Assembly (NCBI GenBank): GCA_019096065.1 | Contig: JAGUCH010000007.1 | Location: 2,130,501-2,194,500, forward strand | Direction of reading: 5' to 3' | DNA: 64,000 nt | From: Paracyclopina nana | Lineage: Eukaryota > Arthropoda > Copepoda > Cyclopoida > Cyclopettidae | Shown: one piece after another, positions 1 to 11,247 of the stretch | Numbering within the stretch: the first letter of the stretch is position 1 | How the letters are laid out: every line of letters begins with the position of its first letter | Program-made: the position numbers and the translations under genes | Notes under the pieces: generated by a model | Databases searched by the model: none | The model's input: only the letters and a program-made list of their open reading frames with translations | Told to the model about the DNA's origin: nothing

Positions 1-1936
1 CATATGGTTCAAGAGATCTTAGAGGCTCTGGTAAAAAGTCCCAAGTTTGAAGGACTTGTGGCAACTTTGTTTTGATGTTTTCTCTTGACTGCATAAAGTT
101 GAGCAACATCACACACCCAATGACCAAGGTCATGAGACCGAGAAATGTGTACATTGCTATGCCATTTGCATCAATGAAGGTGAGACCCACAAAAATGCCT
201 GGAAGTAGGAAAAACATGCCCACAATGTAGGCGATGGCAAACCATCTGTAATGCACTGTTAAAGCTCCCAGTTTTTTGCAAAGGCCAATTGGAATCCTCA
301 TGAAAGGGATTGGGAAGAATATGAGGATGCCAATGATGTTGAAGAACAAGTGCACCAATGAGCCTTGGATGGTCTCTTTGAATTGGTCACTGCTGCTTTG
401 AGTCAAGGCGGCGAGGAAAGAGGTGAACGTGGTGCCAATGTTGGATCCCAAGAAGAGAGGGTAGACAGTTTCAATGTCCACCAGGCCTATGCCAACCATT
501 GGAGTCAGCGTGGAGGTGAATATGGAGCTGGATTGCAACACTATGGTGGCTCCTGCTCCCACCAAAAGGTTCCAGTAGCCAAATGCATAGGCCACAAATC
601 TGTTTTTGAACTTTGGGTTGAGAAATTTCTTCACCACTTCTGCCATTGCTCCTGCAAATAGTTGAATTGAAGTCAGTGATGTTTGCGGAATGCGCTAGAA
701 TTATTCACCTTGGAGCAGAGAATTCAAGATCTTGACCATGATCATGAGTGACAGGCAGAGCACAACCAATGACAATGCCAAGAGAATTCCGCCAATGGCT
801 TGATCACTTAGCTCAGTGATGTTAAACAGAAAATCGCAATCAGTGCTGTTGGCTTCACATACTTTCAAGAGTCGGCAATTGTCACATGTTTGGTTGGAAG
901 CCCATTTTGTCAGCACATGCTTATCAACCTAGAATAAAAAATGCCATCTTCAACGATTATGATCTTTGGTTAAAAATCTTTAGGAAAAGTATGTCATTTT
1001 CAAACATCATCAATCAAGTCTCATAAAAATATTTTTAAAACTACGTGGTCATTTTCTGAATTTTCAAATGGAAAATTCATTACCTCAATGATGGAATCAA
1101 CCACAGGATCCGTGATGTAACCCAGTATTTTGATCTTTGTTCCAGTGGTGTTTGCTCCAATGAGGTTGTCAGCCATGGAATTGGACATGTGCTCCAAAAA
1201 CGAGGCCTTGAATAGGCACTGCAGCAAAAAGCAATAAAAATGTGTACACAAATATGAGAGAGGTGCTAGCATCAGCACAAAACGTGCAATAAAAGAAAAA
1301 GTCTCACCTCAATCGTGAATAAGATTATGACTGTGCTCCAGTTGAACATGTCATGCACTGTTGCGGCTGAGAAGGCCAATTCGAATTCCTTTTTGTTCCC
1401 GATCTGTGTCATGGCTACCAGGGTATTTGTCACGGAGGTGCCAATGTTGGCACCCATGATCATAGGGATGGCAATGTGGATGTGCATGCCAGCTCCAATG
1501 GCTGCCACAATGATGGATGTAAAAGTTGACGAACTTTGCACCAGCACTGTGCCAAGGATGCCAATCATCAGGCCAACCACTGGATTGTCCAACCAGCCAC
1601 CGTTGAAAATGTCACCTATGAATTGAGTGTATACTTGTACTTTCTTCAATTGCCATGCTTGATATTTACATTTGAGAGACAAAGATCACTTATACCAGTT
1701 TTTCTTGTATTGTAATGAGACTTTTATTTAGAATAATTACGAAATATCTCCTCAAAAGTTAAGAGCTTACCCATGGCTTGACCAGCCAATAATTTGAAAG
1801 CAGTTGACAGAATCTCCAAGCTACAAATGAAGCAGTAGAGGCAAGCAAAGATGGAGGCTATTTTGAGGCCTGTCACTAGGGCCTTGAGCCCCTTTTGTAG
1901 TGCTGCCATTGTAGTTTTCGTACTACTACTGAGCAA
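1..1936 (-). CDS. SLC34: Sodium-dependent phosphate cotransporter, SLC34 (NaPi-II) family, 3' end off the window
   Basis: Plasma-membrane Na+/phosphate symporter. Five exons are seen on the minus strand: 1936-1771, 1615-1308, 1218-1084, 928-709 and 651 to the left edge. All have GT-AG borders and matching phases, giving about 493 residues so far. The two inverted-repeat cores typical of SLC34 are present: VLVQSSSTFTS near residue 75 and IVLQSSSIFTS in the last exon, each followed by a GANIGT/GSNIGT element. Between them lies a Cys-containing extracellular loop with N-glycosylation sites. The last exon reaches the family's C-terminal RSLEP motif at the window edge, so little coding sequence should be missing. 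The start is the Met at 1936; a second Met ten codons on (MAALQK) is also possible. The family call is strong; which SLC34 paralogue it is cannot be told. Confidence 0.93.
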
Positions 1937-3503
1937 TGCATCAAGCGTGACGTCAAAGCAGGTAAAAATGGGAGACGCTCATATGTACGATTTGATAATA
2001 AATGTGCAAGAGTAGATGATGTAGCAGGCTTAGTTTAACCGGACGTGGCCAATGCCGAGCGCAATTCTCGATAGGCTTTTTGGTTTCATTATTATTTTCA
2101 TAATATGCGCATAGAATTACATAAGTGCGTTAATGCGCGAATCTCTAAGATCCTTATCAATGACAACGCGCGCGCGCGCAATAATTAGTGATTGATGCAT
2201 TGAATGAATGAACGAATTTTAATCATATTATTAATGTTCCTACACATTTTGACAAGATGGCAATTGAAGTTTTCACAAAGAGTGAATATTTTGAGCGAAG
2301 TGTTCACGTAAAACCTGATCGTACGTTTTTATTAGGGATACGCGGGTTTTCCCCAATTTAGCTTTTTTTAGGTGGGCCGAGTCTCGTTTCACTATCAATT
2401 CTCACTTTTTTTCAAAGGCATTATACTTACCACAAAGCTTTTCAGACATTTTTTAAAAGGAATTTTAGATGGAAGGTTTCATCTGATTGCCATTGTAATT
2501 TTTGAGATAGCTTTTCTTTGTTCCGAAAATACCATCAAGCACAAATAGCTTAAAAATTGACTGCCAAATTTTTTTTGCCAGTAATAGTCATTTTTTTGGC
2601 ACTATGACTTTCATAGTTAGCGAACTAGCTTTTATTTCTCTATAGATGAATTATAATTGGCCGCTCAAATAATCTGAGGCGGCTAAGCACTCCTCCCCTG
2701 AAATGGACACCTAGCCTAGTTATATGATGTCATGGAAATTGTTGACAAAAGAATAAATTAGCTGTGCTTTTAGCTCAACATTTATCTTGAGTTTTTTAAG
2801 TGCTATTGTGTCTATTATCGCTATTTCAAGAGTGCTGTGCGTACAATAAGCATTTTGTTCTAAGAATTGCCAAAAGTACAAATTTTATTGTGTAAATAGG
2901 CACATCAATGGAAACGTAGACCATTTAGCGCATTTTTGTTAAATGAATTGAAAAGTAAAAGCTTAGCAAAAAAGGCAGCAATAATTGTCCCAATTTTCAT
3001 TTGCATGAGTAAAGCAAAGATGTGAAACAATGAATTTTGAGTTGTTTATTTATGTGACGTTCATGTACGTCATTTCATAATTGCAAACCACAAAAGTACT
3101 GAATTACAAATAACTACTCCATACATTTTTCTTTTTCATCATTCAAAAGTACTGATGTAACAAAACATTACAAATTAACCTCAAGAAACTTAAAAAACTC
3201 CATAAATATGGAATCCATTGACAATGCTTGTACACTTCCAATTTATTCCCAATTTCTATAACAAAGATCTAAAACTATTTTTGGTCGAAGTTTTATAATT
3301 ATGTTGCTATCGTAAATGCATTCTGCCAAACTTACAAAACTAAATTGCAATCTCAAAAGAGGGCACCACTTGCAAACAGACAGAACGGCCAAATAATAGG
3401 CAAAATAAAAGGTGAGCTCGAGCAAAACTGATCTGCCACCCAAGTGCTGAAAAATACATTTTGTCAACAAACCTTCGCGGGCAATTTAATAAAAAGGTAA
3501 ATA
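1937..3503. other. Intergenic stretch between divergent SLC34 and THYN1
   Basis: AT-rich non-coding DNA holding the promoters of both flanking genes. I see no convincing exon on either strand; the open frames at 3243-3534 (minus) lack family resemblance and splice context. A short CG run is annotated separately. Confidence 0.6.
2167..2179. repeat. (CG)n microsatellite
   Basis: Thirteen bases of uninterrupted alternating C and G in otherwise AT-rich DNA. Such alternation is potentially Z-DNA forming. A similar run occurs at 58014. Confidence 0.9.
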
Positions 3504-4070
3504 ATGCCGAGTAGGAAACGCAAACGCGAGCCAAGCCCTGAAAAGGTTGCTTTTGAGCATTGGCTGCTCAAATCTGAGCCCGAAAGCCGCATAGAGAAAG
3601 GCGTGGACGTCAAATTTGGAATTTCTGAGCTGAAAGCTGAACCGAATCAGACAGCTTGTTGGGATGGAGTTCGCAACTACCAGGCAAGAAACAACATGAC
3701 AGCTATGAAAAAAGGCCAGTTGGCCTTTTTCTACCACAGCAACTGCAAGATACCCGGCATTGCTGGCATTGTTGAGATTGTCAAAGAGGCTTATGTGGAT
3801 CATACCCAATTTGACAAGGCTGACCCGCACTTTGACCCCAAAAGCTCCAAGGACAATCCCAAGTGGAAAATGGTGGATGTCAAGTTTGTTCGAGATCTGG
3901 AACGATTTGTGCCATTGGCAGAGCTGAAATCTTTGCATTTGGAGCACAAGGCCAAGGGTGGACCATTGTCAAAGTTGGCATTGTTCACGAGCGCAAGGTT
4001 GTCAGTGCAGCCTTTGTCAAAAGAAGAATTTGAATACATTGTCAATCTTGCTCTGGAAAAAGATGCCTGA
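3504..4070 (+). CDS. THYN1: Thymocyte nuclear protein 1-like, EVE domain protein
   Basis: Single-exon frame of 188 residues, close to the family's core length (human THYN1 is longer at the N-terminus). Nearly the whole protein is an EVE domain, a PUA-like fold that binds modified bases in nucleic acid. It starts at EHWLLKSEPESR, passes through WDGVRNYQARN and the KGQLAFFYHSN strand, and ends with PLSKLALFTSARLSVQPLS. An Arg/Lys-rich start (PSRKRKREPS) looks like a nuclear localisation signal. The start is the first in-frame Met, with a good upstream context (AAATAATG). The stop lies only 35 bases before the next gene on the same strand, and a splice-acceptor-like tract sits between them. Confidence 0.95.
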   Translation: MPSRKRKREPSPEKVAFEHWLLKSEPESRIEKGVDVKFGISELKAEPNQTACWDGVRNYQARNNMTAMKKGQLAFFYHSNCKIPGIAGIVEIVKEAYVDHTQFDKADPHFDPKSSKDNPKWKMVDVKFVRDLERFVPLAELKSLHLEHKAKGGPLSKLALFTSARLSVQPLSKEEFEYIVNLALEKDA

Positions 4071-4086
4071 AATGATACATCAAGTT

Positions 4087-4105
4087 TTTTTTACTCCTTT
4101 TCAGA
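4087..4105 (+). promoter_or_regulatory. Splice-acceptor-like tract between THYN1 and RNF168-like genes
   Basis: A pyrimidine-rich run ending in TTTTCAG sits between the THYN1 stop and the next start codon, with the AG one base before the ATG. No 5' UTR would remain after the acceptor, which suits trans-splicing of a leader onto a downstream operon gene. A cis-spliced far-upstream 5' UTR exon is the alternative. Confidence 0.5.
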
Positions 4106-4828
4106 ATGTCAGAGAAAGACTTGGACTCAGTGGGCTGTCCCATTTGCCTGGAGATTTTAATAGAGCCAATCACAATGCCTTGCAAACACACAATGTGCAA
4201 GCCTTGCTTTGCCAAAAATCTAGAACTGACAAACTTACATTGCCCCTTTTGCAAAAAGCGAATTGGCACGTGGTGCAGAACTGCCAAGAAATTAGAAGCT
4301 CTCATTGATCAGCCTCTTTGGGAGAGAATCCAGAAGGACTTCGAGTCAGAGGTGTCAGCTCGCATGAAAGGCACTGCTGCCACTCTATTCAACGAGGGTG
4401 GGTTTTCACATGACTTTATCTTTGAAGATGGTGTCATTGGCAAAGAGTTCCAAGACCAAATGCGACGCATTCGTGAAGAAGAAGCTCTGCAACGTGATAA
4501 GGAAATCCTCGAGAGTGAGAGGCTCATTGCAGCTTTGCAAAGAGAAGAATCTGGCAGTAATGAGCATGAAACAGATGCTGATTTTATAGAGCTGCAAAAA
4601 CAAGTGGAAGCTCAACTGGAGCAGCAGAAAAGAGACGAGGAACTCGCAAGAGCTTTGCAAGAGAATGAAGAGTCGACAATGGCAATGTCAACGCGGCGAA
4701 CTCCAACTAGGAAAGCACCTCCACCCTCAGTCACCAAATCATGGAGGAAATCAGGTACAAACAAAGGCCCTCGACAAATGACACTAGAAGAAACTCTCAC
4801 CCAAGGAAAGAAAAGGAAACGAGAGTGA
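4106..4828 (+). CDS. RNF168: RNF168/RNF169-like RING E3 ubiquitin ligase
   Basis: Intronless frame of 240 residues. An N-terminal C3HC4 RING finger is complete: Cys11, Cys14, Cys26, His28, Cys31, Cys34, Cys46, Cys49. It is followed by LEALIDQPLWERIQKDF, which matches the helix after the RING in RNF168. In vertebrates RNF168 ubiquitylates H2A at DNA breaks. Two acidic-helical segments, around ESERLIAALQREE and RDEELARALQEN, resemble MIU ubiquitin-binding motifs. The C-terminus is basic (KKRKRE). The protein is much shorter than human RNF168 (571 residues), so the extra recruitment modules are reduced or absent. RNF169 is the alternative orthologue. A possible ATTAAA poly(A) signal lies about 40 bases after the stop. 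Confidence 0.85.
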   Translation: MSEKDLDSVGCPICLEILIEPITMPCKHTMCKPCFAKNLELTNLHCPFCKKRIGTWCRTAKKLEALIDQPLWERIQKDFESEVSARMKGTAATLFNEGGFSHDFIFEDGVIGKEFQDQMRRIREEEALQRDKEILESERLIAALQREESGSNEHETDADFIELQKQVEAQLEQQKRDEELARALQENEESTMAMSTRRTPTRKAPPPSVTKSWRKSGTNKGPRQMTLEETLTQGKKRKRE

Positions 4829-5141
4829 CATTATGTGCCTTACCCTCTATTTAACAATATATAACAATATTAAAGAGAACATCTACCTAGAATCGAGTTA
4901 ATAATTCAGAAAACAGTTTTGGAGTGACTCACGTGGCTTTTTTGTGTTGTTGACGATTGGCGATTTTTTTCCGCCAACCAACCTGGTAACGCCACGGTAA
5001 ACGTAAACAAATCTGTTTTTGAAGCTGCGTGAAAGCAAGGACAGTTTCAAGTCCACGTTGTTCGTGTCCACTTGCTTTTCTCCTCGATTTCTCCTCGTGG
5101 AGGCTGAAAATAAGTGTCATGGCAGCCAAATCTATAGAAAC
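4829..5141. other. Intergenic, RNF168-like to GTF3C2
   Basis: Holds an ATTAAA at 4869-4874, the likely poly(A) signal of the upstream gene, and the 5' leader of GTF3C2. An in-frame upstream ATG at 5019 could extend GTF3C2 by 41 residues. Confidence 0.55.
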
Positions 5142-8100
5142 ATGAGTTTGGTGCACTCGGATAAGTGGAAGGAAGAGTTGAACCAAAATGGGTTCATCCT
5201 CTGTCAAAAAGGCCAATGTGGGATGGGATTCCTCAGCATTCGGGGAATGGAGGCCCATGTTCAAACCTGCTACGGCGTGGTCAACGAAGGCGACTTTGTC
5301 TCCTGCACGGTGAGTAGAAATTTTGAACAATCTATTCAGTTGAAACTAGGAAGTGTAATTTGACATTTTGAACTCCATTTGACAGGAAAACGCTATTTGA
5401 GCAATCTTTTGCTTTAAAAGGCTAAAAATTCAAGTCTGCTAACATTAAAAATAATGCCTCTTCTTTGTATTTTCTATTTCTTGAGCTTATCTCGTTCGGT
5501 CATTCATTAATACATAAATGGAAGCTTTCACGCACATTATGGCCTTATTTTCTTAATAGGTGTGCAAAGTCCGTTTCAAGACATTTTTGATCATGGATCG
5601 GCATCGGTTAAAGGCTCACAAAAATGAGACGTCATCGATTGACCTGCCAGTCCAGAAGAGGAGTAGCATAGATTTGCCCAACATCTTCAGTGATGTGGAC
5701 GAAGCTCGTGTGGAGACTGCTGAGGACTTGCGGCTGAGGATCTTGGCTGAAAGCCGTCGCATTTCAACTGTACGTAAACCAGGTCGGCCTAGAAAATATC
5801 CGGTCAGTTTGGTCAAGCCTTTCATACCTACCCCAAAGCCTCAGATCAACCTCCCAAAGCCTCCAATGATTTATAGACGTCCTCAAATTGACGAGAGATC
5901 CGTTCGCTATTCCGAAAGCAACCAAGTTGAAACGAATGAGAATGAGGTAGTCATAGACAAGGAGCGCGCTCTGGCTATTGAAGAAGCTCGCTTGAAAGAG
6001 TACCAAGAAAGAGTCATGAGGTATGAGCGGCTAGCCGAAGATGCCACCAGGGTTGCATTGGAGGAAAAAGAGCAACGGCTCAAGAAACTGGCAGAAGAAT
6101 TGAGGCAGAGAGAAATCCAAGCCAGGGAGAAGCTGGCATCTGCATATAAAACTTTGGAGGTCATGAAGTCCTCCTTCAAAGACAAGCCCATTGGGGAAAC
6201 TGTTGCTGAGCAAGAGCCTGAGGTCATTGAAGGAGACGATGATGACGAAATGGAGGAAAGCGACCCGAATGACAAACCCTCAAATGCATCAGCCATTGAA
6301 GCTGCTTCTGAAGGCAGTGCAGAGGATGAACCCGTCATCACTGTGAACACTGAAGAAAATATGATAGTTGTCACTGCTGAAAATGCTGCCTCACTTGCCT
6401 CGCTGTTTGGCCAAACTGATCAAGGCGAAGTTACTTTACTTGCTCAGGAGGGTGACGATGGTAATTTCATTCTTGTTGGCGCCACCTCACAAAGTATGGA
6501 ACAAGATGAGATTGAGGCTGTCATAGAAGAAGTTAAAAATGAGGAGATAGCCTTGGAAAAAAGAAGCGAGCAGCCTTCGGTTGAACGAGCGAGTGAAGAA
6601 AGTCCAGTGGAACAAACAAACATAACAGAAGAACCAGCCTCGGAAGAAGCTGAGAATATTGAGGCCATTTCTGAAAACGTTGACACTTTACAGAATGTGG
6701 AACCTTCATCAATGCAGGCTGAAAATCCATTGCCTTCTTCTGACCAGGAGAACAATTTCCAAGACGAGTCCCCAAAAGAGCAAGAAAATATTGCTAAGTC
6801 GACTGAAAAAGAGCAAGATAATATTACAGAGCAACCAAAAGAAAATATCCAGCCACCAAAGGAGAAAAAATTGGAATCTACCTTGCCAGAATTGGCTGAT
6901 ATTATCCCTGTTGATTCTGAGCGGAAGAGAAAAGCTGCTGAAGAACCAGCCTTGCAAAGAAGTAGTAAAAGAAGAAAAACAGTTGAGGAGAAAAGTGAGA
7001 CGTCCGTTGCTTCTCCTAGGAAAACTAGAAATTCGTCCAAATTCAAACCAGTTGAAAAAGTCACGCAGCCAGAATCACCAAAAGAGGTGGAGAAAGCACC
7101 CAATGATACTAATCGAACTAGAAGAAAATCAGCCCGACATCCAAAGCTCTCTTTTCAAACTGGAAAAGAGACAATGGAAGATGTCCCAGTCGAGGTAAAA
7201 GAAAAGAAAGCAGCAACCAAGAATGAAGATCAAAAAGCCAAAAAGGAGGAGGATAAAACCGTCACAGCAAAAGGTGATAAGGCTGTAAAGGGCTCAAAAA
7301 GTGCTAAAGATGCAAGTGCTTGTGGCAAGTGTGGCATGACTTTCGATAAAGAGAAAGACTTGAAATTGCACGTGGTGGAAAATCACGGCGGAATCATGGA
7401 TGAAAATCAGCCTGAGGATGTCATCTTGCAGCTGTTGAGAGATGCTTTTTCTCTTACCAAACGATTAAATTGCTACAAATGCAACCTCAAGTCTTTCGCC
7501 TCTTGGACAGGGTTAAAATACCATCTCAAGTCTTGCGGCAAGTCAAAAGTGGATTGTGATTACTGTGATTTCCAAGGACTCCCTGTTGACCTGAAAGCGC
7601 ACATGTCAACCCACAAAAACTTGAACTCTGAAATGGTGGTAATAATAGATCAAGCCAAGAAAGGTGGCAAGACGAATATTTCTTGCAGCAAGTGTGACGA
7701 AACGTTCAGTGCTGCCAACGACTTTCAAATTCATGTAGCCAATGCTCATGGAGGTGTCCTGGATGAAACCAGGCACGAAAAGGAGATTTTGATGGGCTTG
7801 AAAGAAGTCTTCAATTTAGTCAAAAGTGTGCATTGCTACAGATGCAAGCATAAGTCTTTCACCTCTTTCCTGGGCCTAAAATACCACTTGAATACGTGCG
7901 GAAAGTCCAAAGAGCAATTGCATGCTTTGCTGCTCAAATGTGATCACTGTGACTACCGAGGACGCAAAATCAACTTGAAAATCCACATGTCAAATAGCCA
8001 CTCGCGTGTTCAGACCAAACCTGAGGAGGAGGAAGTTGAGGAGACTTTCACATCTTCTGGAAGAAAGCGCCGATCGGCAGCTTCGAAGGCCTCCAAAAGA

Positions 8101-10011
8101 ATGTCAATGGTCTTGGAATCCACTCGGATCGATGCTGACTTCCCCGATGACGACCTCGAAGATGATGATGATGAATTCAAGGTGGCTGGCAAAGAGATGT
8201 TTAAGCAAAAGAATGGCAAATTTGAGTGTCGTAAATGTGATTTCTCCTCTCGTCAAGTGACTGAAATGGAGAAGCATATCATTGATGAGCATGAGGATCT
8301 GGATGAAGAGGATGACGAGGAGGAGGGAGAGGAAGAAGTGGAGCCATCAAGTGCTGAGGAAGACGAAAATGATGATGACATTGGGCCAATTGTGGAAAGT
8401 GGTGGTGGTGGCAAAAGTAAGAAAAGCTACTCAGTATCCAAAATCCGCTCCAAAGGTTATGTGGACTTGTCAATTTTGCAATGCGAAAAGCAATTTCGCA
8501 AGGTGAACTATTATGCAAACGACTTTGCTGAACTGAAGATTGGAGACTTTCGAGTGGTTGACAACGACATTTCCACCACCTCTCCTCAATTTGTCACCAA
8601 TAGTGGCCAAGAGTTCAAATTGAAGGCTTTTGAGTCCATTACTCATGACTCGTATCGATACTCATTTTTTGCTGGTGGCCCCATCATTGCTTCTGATTGG
8701 TGTCCCAACGAGTCATTTGCTCACGACATTCTTGCTCTAGCCACTCAGAAGGGCTTTGACAGCAATGGCAACGCAAGTTTGATACAGCTTTGGACTTTTT
8801 CAGCAAGCTCAACTCACCACCAACCCTCTTTCAAGGCTGGATTCCGTCTGGACCTGTCTGTGCATTGTCTGAAATGGTGCCCGTCATTGAAGCCAACCAC
8901 AGACCAAGATTCCCGATTGGGTCTTTTGGCAGCCTCGTGCTCCGATGGAACTGTCAAGATATTCACCATAGGAAAAAGTCTTCTGCAGCTTGACCACCAA
9001 CTAGTTGAATTGGCACCTGCATTGACATTACAAAGATACGAGATTGAAAAGTCATTCGAGTGTTTCAAGCTGGATTGGTACCGTGGCAAAGAACACCGGC
9101 TGATAGCAGCCTCATTTTCAGACGGATTCGTAGCCATTTGGGACTTGAGCACGAAGTCGCCAATGCTGAGATCGGACGATAGGCAATCCTTGTTGCCAAT
9201 TCATTGCTTCAGAGCTCACGCTCCAAATGAACGATCATCCGTCGTTTTCTCTCAGCACGAGGAGCAAATTTGGCCCTCGTATTTAATCACTGGTTCCACC
9301 GACAGAAAACTCATTGCTTGGAGCCTTACAAACCCCAGAGGGCCTTTTAAGGAGAAAGACCAGTACGGTGTTTTGCCCGTGACTGACATGAAGTGGATAT
9401 CCCACTACAAAGAGGACAGTGTCAGTGTGTCTTTCGATGATGCTTGCTTTATCTGCAATACGAGGTCAATTGGAGTTTGCATAGATGACATCAAAGACAA
9501 AGCTTCCAACCATCAGTCAATCCTGCTGCACAACTCCAGCGTTTGGAGCTTGGATTTCAGTCCGCTGCTCAACGTGTTTGCCACGAGCACATCTAGCGGA
9601 GAAGTGTTACTTCACGTGGGCGATGCAGACAAGTCATTGGTCAAGATGCGCAACTCCAAATCTAGCTTGGGGCGCAGGAATTTCTTGTTCAAGTCGAGCA
9701 TGAATGTCAGCGCAGATGATCCATCTTTTCTGCAGTCATTTGAGGGCCTTAACCAACACTATCCAGACCTTAAAGTGAACTTGCATGACAGAGACATGCA
9801 AGCTTTTGCACAGCTCACACCGGAGGAAATTGCGATGTTGAAGGAGAAAGATTATCTGCCAAAAGAAGATTTTCGCAAATACCCCCTGCTGAGCGTGAAT
9901 CGAGTCAACCTCAGCCCCAGAGTCAGCTCAAGATCGTGGATCTTCACAGGTGCTCAGTCAGGACTTGCAAGGCTTTTTCACGTGCCAAACTTCAATGTTG
10001 GCCCACTATAA
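5142..10011 (+). CDS. GTF3C2: General transcription factor 3C polypeptide 2 (TFIIIC110) with N-terminal zinc fingers
   Basis: TFIIIC subunit acting at Pol III promoters. Two exons, 5142-5309 and 5560-10011, give about 1539 residues. The C-terminal 450 residues (from about 1083) are a WD40 propeller matching TFIIIC110, with GLLAASCSDGTVKIF, a SYLITGSTDRKLIAWS blade and an end resembling the family's SGGQSGLVRIH (here TGAQSGLARLF). The N-terminal thousand residues are unusual. There is a C2H2 finger split by the intron (Cys-Thr | Val-Cys), an AT-hook (RKPGRPRK near residue 130), a coiled coil (about 180-260) and a long acidic/Lys-rich linker. Two copies of a roughly 100-residue three-finger module follow (about 641-741 and 763-871), then one more finger near 943. 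Human GTF3C2 is 911 residues and has no such fingers. The start could also be the in-frame ATG at 5019. Confidence 0.92.
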
Positions 10012-10053
10012 TGTATTTCAGAATGTGTACAGAGAACAATAGAAGAAGTTATA

Positions 10054-10878
10054 TCAATGCTTTGTGCTGGCTTGAAACCTTTGTCGTAACGTGCACACAA
10101 ATGCAGATAAATCATTCGTCTCATTTAATCTTTGCTCCATTGCGTCAATGTCGTCGATTTGTGGTTCAGTGCGCAAAACTGGAATATTCAAGATGACCAC
10201 TGCTTAACTTATGACTGCAATTTGTATTACCTTTGTAATCGCGCTCTTCGGGCCCAATGAGAGTAATCTCGCATAAGAATTGCCTCTGTGGATTCAACCT
10301 GTCCACGTGGGTAAATATGATGACAGTCGAATTTGTGGTTGATTTCGCTACACTCAATCCTAAAAGTTCCTTGGCACGATTCACGTAAACCTCTCCTTTC
10401 TCATTTGCATGGCCATATGTGTCCTTTGAGAGACAGAAAAATCATTATTTGACATAATTCTGCTTGATTCTCTTACCATTCGCTGATCTTGCTCTTTTTT
10501 GAGTTCCTCCAATTTTTCCGCCCGTCGCAGTTTTTTCACCTGCAACTCTTCCACCATTTTGACTACTTCTTTCAGTTCAACATCTTTCTCTTGGCGACGA
10601 TCGCGCGCATTTTCTAATTGGCACTGTTTTGCCAAAATTTTCTCATGGAGGGGCTTCACAATGTTTCTCCTCACAGCGACATCCTACAAAATCTTTAAAG
10701 AAAACTTTCCTTTTTTTAACTTTTAACTCTTCACCTCTCTTATATCGTCGAGGAGCTTGAGGTGTTCGGAGAGATCGTCAAAGTCGACAACTTCATGAGG
10801 AAATGACCAATTGAGATTGAACTTGGCCTTGGAAGCCTTCTTTATGTCATTCCAAGACTGAAATAAATTCGCCACCAT
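10054..10878 (-). CDS. SPC25: Kinetochore protein Spc25
   Basis: Subunit of the NDC80 complex that links centromeres to microtubules. Four exons on the minus strand (10878-10735, 10683-10477, 10423-10231, 10199-10054) encode 229 residues, against 224 in human. The N-terminal half is coiled coil (runs such as KKLRRAEKLEELKKEQ). The C-terminal half is the RWD-like globular domain with IFTHVDRLNP, then ITLIGPEERDYKV and the closing TNDLSAFVCTLRQRF, which aligns with vertebrate TNNFSAFLANVRKAF. The last junction uses an intron of only 31 nt; without it the conserved end is lost. The stop faces the GTF3C2 stop across 42 bases, so the 3' UTRs must overlap. The gene is divergent from POP1, sharing a 369-bp promoter region. 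Confidence 0.9.
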
Positions 10879-11247
10879 TGTTTTGACGAGAAATTGACTG
10901 ACTGTTGTCGCAAAGAAATAACAAATTCAAAAATCGACGCGCGTAAAAGTGCTACCAGTGATTCTTCTTGGTAATATAAATTATTCATTTGAATTATATT
11001 TAAGTTTCAGGGTCAAATCTTAAAATTTGAGTTTTAAAAGATGAGATGATATTTCTTAAAAAAAACTACCAAACTTTTGAGCGTTGTACTATTTAAATTA
11101 TCGAGTTAGAATAAATTCCCATAAATTTTGTCTGGTAACACTATTTACAAAAAATGCCATAAGTTGTCAGTCATTTGAAAAACAAAACAACGTGAACGTG
11201 TTGCAGCTCCACCTTTGCATTCATCAGAAATCCAACAGTTAGTGAAT
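10879..11247. promoter_or_regulatory. Shared divergent promoter region SPC25 / POP1
   Basis: 369 AT-rich bases between two divergent start codons. I see no TATA box at a usable position and no open frame. Confidence 0.5.

Noticed and set aside
5019-5141. Upstream in-frame start for GTF3C2
   Set aside because: Possible, but the added residues look non-conserved; the ATG at 5142 was preferred.
6444-7103. 219-codon open frame on the minus strand
   Set aside because: Antisense shadow of the low-complexity GTF3C2 exon; Ser/Phe-rich without family resemblance.
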